Of a DNA stretch of 64,000 nt, positions 23,180-34,841 are shown piece after piece. The stretch comes from Struthio camelus (Eukaryota > Chordata > Aves > Struthioniformes > Struthionidae): NCBI RefSeq assembly GCF_040807025.1, contig NC_090956.1, positions 2,096,517 to 2,160,516 on the forward strand, in the 5' to 3' direction. Position 1 is the stretch's first letter, and each line of letters begins with the position of its first letter. A model generated the notes under the pieces. The model had not been told where the DNA came from. It ran no database searches and was given only the letters and a program-made list of their open reading frames with translations. The translations under genes were made by a program, and so were the position numbers.

Positions 23180-26100
23180 CGCACGCTGTTGCAAGGAGGC
23201 AGACACTGTGGCTGGGAGCGCAGGGAGGCAGATGAACCAGGAGGTGCAAAGAGCAGCCTGGTCCTGCCCGTCCCCCGGGGTGCTGCAAGAGCAGGCGCTG
23301 CCTCTCCCAGGGCAGCCGCCCTTGCTCCCCTCCAAGCAGCTGCCCCCAGCTCCCCATTCCCTCGCTACCCGCAGGCACAGGCAGCAGCCAGGCAAGCCCC
23401 TCAGCCGTAAGGCATCCCTGGAGCCTGGCTCAGCAACCCCCGGGCCCCTCCAGGACACTGCTGGGTCCTGCGCACCCGCTGCCAGCCCTGGCGCAGCCCC
23501 TGCTTGATGCCACGCGCTCCTGCACACCAGCAATGCACAGCTGGGGCACAGCGGCAGCCCGGGACACGGCCTGCGGGCGAGAGCTTCTGCTCAGGCTTGG
23601 TGGAGGGGAGTGCGCTCCCTGACATGCAGCTCAACACCAGCAAGGTCTTCTGAGGTGTGGTAAGAGCAAAGCTCTCAGCTGCTGCCACAGCTGAGGCCTC
23701 TGGTTCAGAGCAACCCGCTCCTCGCAGCGCAGGGAGAGGCTCAGCACAGCACTTCAGGGCAAGCGAAACACGTTCTCACCTGCGCTCTGCTAGGAGCAAT
23801 GGGAAGCGCAGACTGATGGGGCTGCCGCTCTCGCTGTCCCCCAGCAGGAAACGCAGCCCAGCTCCGGCCCCGCAGCCCCCTGCCCGCTCCCACCCCGGGA
23901 CAGCAGGAAGGAGGCAACAGAGAGCAACCTTACCGGGGGGGGGGGGGGGAACCCTCGACTGCTGCAAAGGGAGTTTCCCCCGAGGCTGGAGGCTCATCTC
24001 CGAGCGAGAGAGGTTCGTACCACCGGGATGCTGATCCCGGTTCCATAGATACCGATGCCATGACAACTCTGACGTCACCCCTCTGCCCAGGACAGGCGTT
24101 GCAGGGAAAGTCGCAGCCAGGAACGCGCCTGCACTGCTGGCACGGAGCAGGCCGCTGGCCAGGCCCACCCGGGTCTCCGTGCCCCCGCCGCCGCGCGACC
24201 TGGGGAAACGCGTGTGCCGCCTGCACGGCTCCGCTTCCCCAGCCCGCAAACAGCGTGGCTGCGGCTGGACCGGGCGCAGGTGGAGCGCGCACTAAACCGC
24301 ACGACAAGGGGCCGTAACAAAGCAGAGGGGTCCCGGGCTCGGGGCCGCGGCGCCCAGCTCCCTTTGGCCTTTTGCAGCCTGTCAGGCTCCTCTTCTTCCT
24401 GGCAAGGGGAATGGTGACTTAACTGTCACAGCTCATGACGATGCCATTCAGTTTTTCTCAATTACAGGTGAGTCATCATCTCTCCAGATCTATTTCTGAC
24501 TCTCCAGAGGAAAAGCAGCATTCAGCCTTTCATTCCTCAATGTCACCAGCCTGGTAGAAATCATATTTTACTACGTGGAAAAGAAACGGCTATTAAGAGA
24601 ACGGCGGGCTGGTACCTCCTGCTCTTTTCCTGGCAAACGCCCTGCGGGGCTGGCCAGGGATACTCACCCCCATGTCAAGAGCACCATCACAGCCTCATCC
24701 CCGAGCTGCAGATTAAGACCAAGACTATAGTTATTCGAAGGCTTACCACAGGTGAGATTTTCAAAACTGCGACACCGCAGGCAGACGGAGGGGCTTCGCC
24801 GCCTCACCTCGTGGGTGCCAGAAGGGGATTTTCTTGCTTATTAGACTGGGACTCCTTGGTCCTTTGTCCGCATTTAAAGTAAAGCCCAACTGGGCGACTG
24901 TCATGAGAAGGGACGCTACAAAGCCCCGGCTGCTAGGCAGCGTGCTGCTTCGTGCTCGTTTGGGTCAGGCCAGCAATTTGCTAATGCTCTGTAGCGGCTG
25001 CTCTTGCTATTCTTGCACTTTGTAAGCACACGGGGAAGAGCTGCCGCTGCCAGCGTTGTGGTAAGAGGTCACAGTTGGCTACACTCGATACGGGAGCTGC
25101 CTTCAATGAAACTCAGAAATTCCCCCAAACGTGATCTGTCATTTCATTTTGTCCTTTAGAAGTGGATTTTCTAGAGCCTGTGAGCGCGCTTCGTCCCAGC
25201 TACTTGTACAACCCCACAGAGGCATCTGTGCGGTGTAGGAGGCTGTGGACAGACCCCGAGAAAAGTCAACGACATGAAGAAAAGCCGTGTGGTAGGGCTC
25301 ATGCACAGGGCAGCGGCGTGCTCTTGGGGCTCCTGCACAAGGAACCATCTAGAGCTCTGGGGTCTCTTCTTGGTTTTCTAGTGACATCGGACAAGACGCT
25401 TCCTTCCTTCCTTCCATCCTTTCCTGCTTCTAAACTTGTCCTCTTCCCTTGAGTTTCATCTCTCCAACTTCTGCTGCATAGTGTTTTATACAGTCATTTT
25501 TCGTGTCACGGTGTGCTAGCTTTTGTCCCCTGCTAGAGCTGCGCTGGTAAGGCAGAGCAGCTCTCTCTCACCTACATGTAAACTGTACTTCTACTTCCTA
25601 TTGCTGCAAATAAGTTAACAGACATACATGGCCAGCCAATAGCAGAGAAGTATGTTAGATCTTGAACATTTTCCCCACCAAACAGGGAACGAGAACAAGG
25701 TTCAGAGATGGCGCTTTCCACAGCATTTTGCCAGTTCTAATTAGTTCTGTCTGCATTTACCTTTCTCCCTCCATTCCAGGGACAGGGAGAAGAGAGAACA
25801 GCAGACACACAAGGGCCCGAGATCTGTCCATGTTCTGGTTTTACACAACTTTAAGGGAGTTGCAAAATATGGATTTACCTCATGCTTCTTGTAGCACAAG
25901 ACTTCTTAATCTTCATCTCTAACAACAACAAAATGTAGTTCTTGCACAGGGCTGAGTACCTGGATGTGACATCCTTGAGGAGACAAGATGGGGGGCTTTT
26001 TCTTCTTCTTCAAAGCTTGTTCGAGTCAGCCATATCCATTCAGCTAAGGGCTGATTTTACCTAGCTGGGCAGAGGTAAGAGCAGCAATGTTTTTATGGGC

Positions 26101-29100
26101 ATATGACTGAACACAGCAGTTTATGAGAGCTTACCAAGTTACCTCTCGCCAGCCAAATGTTAAGGGACTGCATGAGATCCTAGCCTGCCCCAGCTGCGAA
26201 GCACAACATATTTGCTAAAATTTCCAAGCAGGTGGCTGAGACTAATGCACCCTGCCTTACAGTTGCAGTGCTGCTGTTCCTGGATCTGGCCCATAGGAAG
26301 CCCAGGTACAGCCGTGGTAAGCTAACACAATTACATTCAGTAGGACTGATCAGATTTTCTGTGGCAGAGGGTAGCAGTGGGATGCCCCAGTTTTACAAAC
26401 GGAACAGCCACATCTACTGCTTTAACATCCTCAAATTAAAATACTGATGTGAAACTGCCTTGCCCTCAAAACACTTTTGACAATGCACTTATAAAGAAAC
26501 TGCTTCAGCCAAGCACTCCAAATAAGCTAAAAGCAGGCGCTTTGCGGCCACGTGGTCCGGGTGAGCCAGCCTGACTTCAGCCGTGGTTTATAGTCCGCTG
26601 ACCTCAGAGCTCCATGAGGTCAGACGTTATCTTCTACACCAGCGCAGGCGGTAAAATGGCTTGGTTTTTGTGTCGCCTGAACAGTACACTTGGAGCAATA
26701 TTTTTGATCTATGTTCATTTACTTTGAAATGCTTTGCTTGACACTCATTAGAGTTTGGCTAATATTGCTTTCAGCCATTAGTCTCTTAAAAAAAAAAAAA
26801 AACCAACAGGAGAGTCAATGGAAACATCTTTAAGAAGTGCTTGGAAATTTATAGTGTCCAGTAACAGAGAAAATGGGCTTGCTTCCTGATTAATAATACC
26901 TAAGCATGCTATCACTAGAAAGGATGGAGAGCATTAAGTAGCTAAGAGATCCAAAAATAACTGGAAGACCATTTATTAGGGGGTTACTCATCCACACCTG
27001 AAATGCAGTCATTTCTCAGGTGGGATTCAGCAGTAACTGTGCAAGTATAAACACAAGAAAAAAGCGCTGAGAAAATGCAGCAAACTTCTAATAAGAATTG
27101 CCAGGGAAGATTTGGATAGCAGAATTCAATTAATTAAGATAGCATTTGTTTTGAACAGAAGAGTTAATATCTCAGCACTTGCATAAAAAACCAAACTGAA
27201 CAAAAAGCCCCAGAGGGTTTCAAAATGCTTCCCAGTGGTGAAATCATAGGCTTCATATCTCATCTGGTAAACTTACTCTTTGCTTCTCTAAAAATTTCAT
27301 AGCACAAAGTGTTGGGGATTTTTTGCAAACCAGTAATCTAACCCGATTCGGTCACAGGGCTGAACCCTGCTAGGTGAATGAGCACAAACATCCTGCGATG
27401 AGCAAAATGAAAGGGCAAAAAAATCTCTAGCTGTTTCCCAAATTAACATCAGTAGGACCACAACAGCAAGTCACATTGACCAGAAAGTTGACTTCTGTGC
27501 TTGTCATCTGCTACGTGATCACTGTTTCAGCTAAGCAGGTATGGTAATGAGAGCAGGGCTGACAGCTACAAGGACACGGGGCAGGCTCCGAGCAGCTCGA
27601 GCTGTACTCTGACATGTGTCGCTCCTACAGTTTTGTTTGAGCAAGCTTTGCTGCCAAAGGAGCTCTCCCAGCTCAGTCATTTCGCTATTATTTCTGCCTG
27701 CGTTACTTGACAATGCAAGATCCATAGGGCAAGTTCTGGGAAAAAAAGGCCCACAAACTTTGCACAGTGAACATATTTGTAGTGACGTGCTGAAAATAAG
27801 AGGTGCCTTCAATTCTAACTGAACACACAGCATATGTTAAACAGGTCCTTGGAGTTCAAAGAAAAATGTAACTTGATGTAAAGGAGATTTGTGGGGCCAA
27901 TTCAGATGAGTGATTTGTATTATGGTGACCAATCTCAGGCCCAGGATGCATACAAGCATGTTAAAATAACCTCCCTGAAAGAGACTGTAATCTAAATAGG
28001 AAAGACAGGCAAAGGCTGGTGAAGCTGCTATTTTTATACCCATTTTGCAGAAGGGGAAGCGTGGCTCCAAAAGATGAAGCAACTTACCTGGAGCCCAGCA
28101 AGGCGGCTGTGGCTAAGGAAGAACTGAATTTTGATCTCCTGAGTCTCACCTAAGTGCTCCAGCCACATGGCCCTTCTCTCACATGCCTTGCGTAGGGTAT
28201 TATCTTTTATCTCATCTAAGGAGCGTGAGATGAGACACAGTCTCGATATCCGCTTTTTCACACCACTGGTAGCTTGAGCCCTCCGTCAATGATGGAAAGC
28301 CTGGGTTCTGCCTGACTATACTCAGTGTTTGAAAGGAAAGCCCCTGTCCACCACCATCCAGTACCAGGACTTGAGACTAGAGCTAAAGCTTGGTGTTCTG
28401 GGAAAGACAGAAGTATTTGCCTGATGTCTGCTGTGGGAAGGGAGCTAACTTAACTCAGCTGTTTACTCTCTCTCAGATTGCAAATTCAGAGTGAGGCTTC
28501 CATGGAACTTATTGCAGTTTCTTCCTGCCTCCTGCCATGCAAAAACATTGGGTTGTATCCCTGTATCTCAACAGGTTTCTTGAAATCACAGTTGTCCTGA
28601 TATTCCCTCCAGTATTCTTTCTTCAATAAAGCAACCAGAATAGATGATGACTGTAGCAAGAGAGTTTGATCTCTTCTACTGACTAAAAATTGCACCGCTT
28701 TCATGACTGCTGTTCACCTTTCTCCTTTCCTGTGTCTGGTCTGTGCAAGTGACCACGCACGTCTGTGCATATATTAAAGAGATTATTGGTGCAGAACGGA
28801 TATGGTGGAAAATCCTGAAAAGTTCAAATACCACATGCAGAAAGTTTTGGGAAGAAAACTTCAGTTGTGCCAGTATGGACCAGTTCAGCTTTAGGCAAGG
28901 TAGGCATCTGGCTCTCATTTGCTTTTGGCTCAGATCACAGGAGAAACAAGAGCAAGCAATATGCTGGTTGCACAAGATCTAACCAGAGCAGTCTCTGCCA
29001 TCAAGAGACCATCTGAAGGCTGGCCACAACTAAGTTGCTTTTGTACAGCAGCAAGTCACCCAAAGGGCATAGCGAGACAGACTTCTACTGAGGAACTGAC

Positions 29101-32100
29101 TTCCACTGAGAAAGGCAGGACTCACTAGCTATTACACCATTGACTTAGACTAAGTGCCTCAGTTCTCTGCTGTCTTCTGGCTATGTTTGTAGGATACCTA
29201 GAGCAGTTCACAGTGCAAAACAAGTAACACCCTGTATTACACACAGAAAATGCTCTGTATGAGAAAGTGACTTTTAAACTCATCAGATAAAACATATTCA
29301 CCTTTTCCAATTTGTTAATTGCTCCATAGAAGCAGCCAGGATTTCTCCATATGCAAGCAGCTAAGGGCTGGAGTTCAGGTAGGAAGCATGCTGGAAACAG
29401 CATCCAGACTTTATTATACTCCCAAGTACAGATTTTAGCTTCAAGCAGAGAAATAACACATCCTTCATTTAGGTAAGTATAGAGGATATATTGTACATAG
29501 TAGGTTATAACCAAATTACGGTTTCAAGCCACTAGTTTGAAAAGTAACTGAAGTCAACAAAATCTCTTCCCACAACCCACAGGAAAGGGACTAGCACATG
29601 GTGAAACCTTTGTTATCTGGGGAAGTTTGCAAAGTGTGCTAAAAAAAGAAATGAGAAAGTCAACTAAATATACTCTGTGTTGCCCTCTACTGTTTGCTTG
29701 GTCAAGATGCAAAGTTACTTTTCTGCATAGCTCACGCAGCTCTCCAAAGCACAATGCAGTAAGAGACAACAGAAGCCAAGAAGCATTATGGTGCGCGATA
29801 TTTGTGAGGGAGAACCTGAGACCACGATGAGACTTCCACATTACAAGTGCTCCAAAGAAAAACAACAGCCTGTACTCTCATAGTGCACAGACACAGAGGG
29901 CACCTTTCAGGAGGAAGCAACGCAGCAAGGTGAGGGGAAAGAGGAGCAGAACTTGGCAGGCCTGAAGGCCGTGACCACTGACTCCTAGACCACTCCAGAT
30001 GCTGCACGCCCAGACAAACTAACTTGCAGGACTGTACTAGCTAGCCTTCACTAGCTCAATACGTGAAGACAGAATCATCGCTCACCAAGGAAGACGGAAC
30101 AGTTTCCAAGTTTGGCAGACAAGTACTAGTGCTTCTGGTTAACCTTTACCTCCAGATACATCAAGGATAACTACAAAAATGAAAAACTGACAGCAATAAG
30201 ACAACGGATATCCTCCATACAAATAAGGGTATTGAGTTACATTTATCCTTAGTTGGTAGGAACCAATCTCTGCTCTAGAGTTTCGTAGCGAGTTTTCTGA
30301 GTTCCAGCAGATGTATCCTGCCTTATAACTACCATCCTCTCTCAGGTCCCTTGGCTGTGAATTAATTGCGCAGCAGTGCAGACACCTGATTCTGCATGAG
30401 CCAGCTTGGAAGCAGTATAGTGGTGTTCAGGTACACTTCCCTGGGGGACTTGCCAATTCGGGTCAGGGCTCTGGCTGATCATAATGCTGACCTCCTTCCT
30501 CTCTGGCAGTGTTCTGGGTTCCTATTGCTGATTTGCTTATTTGCTATTAGTTGTGATTTGGCTTTGCATACTTTATCTCACTTCTGCTATTAGTCAAAAA
30601 TAGGAAGAGCTGACTTCACACACAACCTAGTTGGCAGTTTCTACTGAAATATCAATTCCTGATTGCACAAAATACTGAACAGGTCCTCTCCACCTCTCCA
30701 TCGCACCAGAGAAGTGGCCTGAACAGCCATTCCAAAAACTTGAGGGGGAAAAAAAAAGTCAATGCTGATAGGAAGAAAGAAAAAGAAGTTATCAAACCCC
30801 ACCCCATCCAAAGCCTGGATCACAGAACAAAGTCATGGCCAATCACAGAGGATGGAGACTAAAACTTCTACAAGAAGAAATATCATACACTGCCTGCAAC
30901 AGGCTGGAACAAAAAAAAAACCACATGCAAGCAAAGCCACTCCTGGGAATCTTGACTGTGCACATCTACCACACTGCAAAGGAACAGCTAATCCCTGGAA
31001 AAATGTTAAAAGCATCATAGTGCTTCTGTCAACATCTGCACTTGTTACTGCTCAAGGCCACTCTGCCTCCCATTCATGAAGCACGCAATTCCCTTGTGGC
31101 TCCCTGCTCTTTGCTTTCAGGAGTGGTGGTGATGTTTTAAAAAAAAAAAAAAAAAAAAGTCAGAGCTACCAGTGCAAATCAGTTCATGAAAACAGTACCT
31201 TTGCGAAGCTGGAGGTTAGCCAGGTGCCTATTACACAGGAGCAGCTCTTGAGTAAGGTCCTGCAAGTTCCTCAGGCAGCACCTGCTCCTCCTCACTACTT
31301 TGTCTTGCAAGAGCTCCTCATATTAATAGAAAGCATTTTCCCCTTTCTGGCAAATGCGATGGGAAGGGCATGGTTGTATGGTGAATATGCAGCCAACATA
31401 AAACATTGCCCTTCAGCGGATGACACCCCCATCTGACATCCTGCTCAAATTCAGCAAGATTGGAGCTTACTCCCAACTACTGTTACCCTTAATGCTGAAA
31501 CATACAGCAAAAACACTTGATCATCATAAAAAACCCCCCACCAATCCCCAAATATAACCAAGCTACAAATTCATGGGCAAGGACCTGGTCTACAAAAATC
31601 TGTTTCTGTAGCTTCTTTGTCTGAAGAGAATTGCATCAGTTCATCAGCTCAACAGAAAAGGACTAATTGCAGCCCCAGCTTCTCTGATCGATACACAGAG
31701 ACGCACAACTGATCAAGCTCAGGCAGCAATATACTGGCATGCACAACATTAGACGCAGCAGCATATCAGGATGCCTTTTCATAAGGCCTTATGCAGTAGG
31801 GAAGCCAGGGAGGCACTCGGTTGCTCTATTATTTTTACATCAACAGAAATATAATCTGAATAAATATATTTTTAAAACTACATTTAATCAAGTGCTTTAG
31901 AGAATTCACACTTTTTCCTTCTTTCTCTGTAAACAAATACAAGTATCTTCAAAAAAAGTGTCATACATAAGATTAAACCTTTAGATTTAGTCCAAGCAGC
32001 AAAAGATCCCCCACACAGTCAAGTCCACAGAGATGATGTTATGCCTGAGAAACATATGGCAAGTCAAAGCTTTCCTACTTATGGCTGTACAGAAGAGAAC

Positions 32101-34700
32101 AGAAAATGCAAGCACACGCTTTACCAAATGGCAAAGTTCACAGCAGAACACAAAGATTTAGCAAAGTTACAAATTGCCCCAACTTCCTAGTACCCACAAT
32201 TGGTGGTCTCATTATTAAGAAGCATTTGCTAAGGATACTGGCTTCACCTTTAAGGCTCTTCCTTTACTAGCATAACAGAGCAGAGCATACCGACAGAGGG
32301 GGCTTTTCCTTCTGTACACCTCTATCTCCTTGACCAATGCAAGGCAAGACAACAAAAGAGTTGTTCTGTTCCCATAGCTGGTCCCCAACCCTGATTTTGA
32401 AAGGGTTGTCTGATTCCCCCCCCCCCCCCCCAACACACTCTTAGCATGGTGGAGGGCAACCACTCACCTGCCTGTCACCAATTGCGTGACAGCACAGGAC
32501 AGCAGTGGTCATATGACTTATCTGCAGAGCTTAGGCAGGCTGGCACGAGTAAGTGCATTTAAATGACCTGGCTCATTTTCAGTGTTAAGATGAGACAGGA
32601 AGCATTTTACCAGCCTGGTTATTTACACTGAAGCAGATTAGAATGAAATTTCTTCATCTCCTCCAAGGACAATGAAACGGTCATACAGAGTAGTTAAGGG
32701 CAGAGTGGAAAGGAAGAGCAGTAAGTTTCTACTTTAGCGCAACCAAGTCCAGAAGAAAATGTCTCCCCACAGCTGCAGCTGCTAAAGCTATCCTGACAGG
32801 AAGGGCTAAATTATGACTGTCACGACAGACAAAAGCAGTACTACAGCCTTTGTGCTGGTCCTCTCCCCACTAGTGGATACCAACGTGCTTAACTTTAGAG
32901 ACCGAGTTCATTATTAAAAAGCAAGAACTAGGGACTGGAACTTGACTGCCCTAAGAAACTCAACATGTTAATAGAAAAGCTGCTAGGTTATTAAAAGTGC
33001 TCTGACAATATCCTGAAGTTGTAAGTTGGATTGCATACATCACAAGATAACTATATTCAGTTTTGCATTTAGGAAAGTTATTACATAAAACCTGCAATAA
33101 TGCATAGTCACCTGAGTGTTACAAATCTATAAAATCTGATACTGTTTTAACAGGTCTAACTTGAAAGGACTTGAATAAGCCATAATCCAGCCGAACTATT
33201 TCCAAAGCTCTAATTGCTTTTTTTAAAACACTGAAGAGCCCCATACACGAATGATTCAAGATCAAAGTTCTCAGATATGAACTGTCATCTCCCTGGATGA
33301 CCTGTTAACATTTTCATATAACTCGCTTTATCAGTGAGAGTAAATTTACAAAGGTACCGTAGTGCATGAAATAAGGAAACTCATTAAACATGCAAGAAAT
33401 ATCAGCAGGAAATCCAGAGGGAAAAAGCCTACTGTTGTCATGGTTTGTGCAAACTCCTGCAAACTTTTCATAGCCAGAAATGCAATAAGAAGGGCATCAT
33501 ATTGCTATTTTAAGAACATGAAACTATTCTGACTCTTTCGTAAGCTGATTATAAATACATTGTGGTATAAATCATTTATACTATTTCACTTGAATCTGAA
33601 ATTCACACATATATCAGTAACATGCTGATGCAGTATAGATGACCTAAGAAAAATACATATAGTAAGGATTCTGACTGCTTTCTAGGGAGGCAATCTACTT
33701 TAGAGACTACTTTGAATCCTGTGCAATAAATATTACGTAAAGCTAGCATCACAGTCTTAAGCAAAACTCAAACGCTGCACGGGTTTATAAAGTCCTTTTG
33801 TTCTAGAGGCATTTTAGCTAGAGGTACACCAGAGCATCAATCTTGTCAGCAAGTACCAGTCAAGAATTTCAAAACACAAATGACATCTCAGAAATACTGT
33901 ATGCTAAACAAATCCGAACACACTTCATAACAGGTATCAGTCTGTCTCAGATCATTAGAGTTATTTCCATAACTGACAAGAGTTCACAGCAGAGAAGAAA
34001 GCAGCAGCGGAAACTGCTTCAAGAGAAAGTGGCTCAGTAGAACTCCTTATTAAACCCTGCCTGAATCCAAACAAAATTGCAATCAGTTTAAAATACTTGA
34101 ATGTCACCCAGTTGATACCTCATTCCACTCACCCAAATGGCTTTTTTGCCATGCTTTAACTTCCCTTTCAACAACGCCCTCTTACGTGAAAAGTTGAGGC
34201 ACAAAGATGGAATGAGGTCTGGGTTCTGTGACCTTAGCATTTAAATCAAACGTACCTGCCTTCAGGCATTTTAGCAAATTAACAGGATGCAAGTTTAACA
34301 ACAAGCACTGGAGAGCTCCGATAAAGAGATCGAGGACTACAGACTTGTCACAAAACACAGTATGAGTTTGCTGTATCAGAACAACAGAGGTAAAAGAGAG
34401 ATGAAAAGAGAGACGTGTTTTCTAAAACGTTAAGCCAATGCTTGCAGATAAATGAAAAATGCTGAAGGGAAGTCCCCTACAACTACAGGCAGGGAGAAGA
34501 AACTCTAGACACAGAATGCCCATAAAATAAGGAAATGTAAAAATGAAAAAGTCTCTACAAGCTCGTCAGTAACGTAATTTCACAGGTTTCTGCCAATTCC
34601 TGTGCCAAAGGTAAGGCCTCAGCCCTTCAGATTATGGGCAGTATATTCTATGCAAGCATTCATCAAAATACTCTTAGGATAAGATTTTCAAATTGTCTTT
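23180..34700. other. Intergenic desert between SYNGR3 and GFER
   Basis: About 11.5 kb. GC content falls from about 24.4 kb onward to AT-richer sequence. Only short open frames occur and none resembles a known protein. A MIR-type SINE relic lies near 28.03-28.16 kb. Simple tracts include a pyrimidine run near 25.40-25.43 kb, poly-A near 31.14-31.16 kb and poly-C near 32.42-32.43 kb. The left part may include SYNGR3 upstream regulatory DNA and the right part GFER 3' UTR. Confidence 0.5.
28027..28160 (-). mobile_element. MIR-type SINE relic
   Basis: The plus strand reads tacccattttgcagaaggg, then a gaagcaacttacctggagcc-like segment, then gaactgaattttgatctcct. This order matches the reverse complement of the MIR/CORE-SINE body (CCCATTTTACAGATGAGG, AAGTAACTTGCCCAAGG, GGATTTGAACCC), so the element lies on minus. 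It is highly diverged, consistent with an old amniote insertion. Confidence 0.6.
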
Positions 34701-34716
34701 TAGAATTGGTTTCACC

Positions 34717-34722
34717 TTTATT
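34717..34722 (-). terminator. Candidate GFER poly(A) signal
   Basis: TTTATT on plus is AATAAA on the GFER sense strand, about 120 bases after the stop codon. It is the nearest canonical hexamer; longer 3' UTRs using later signals are possible. Confidence 0.4.
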
Positions 34723-34841
34723 TCCACAAGCCACATCAGTCATGCACACATGCACACGCACATTTACTTGCACTTCTCCATGTAGTGACTTCACACCAGA
34801 CTGAATTAGGTCTGTTAAATTTCCCGAGTACTCTCTACAGA

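Noticed and set aside
21972-23507. A 511-codon plus-strand open frame and two of about 295 codons over the SYNGR3 promoter.
   Set aside because: They overlap each other in different phases, cross the SYNGR3 first exon on the other strand, and their content is the minisatellite read in frame.
26380-26425. ccccagttttacaaacggaa, MIR-like.
   Set aside because: Too short, and the flanks do not continue the SINE order.
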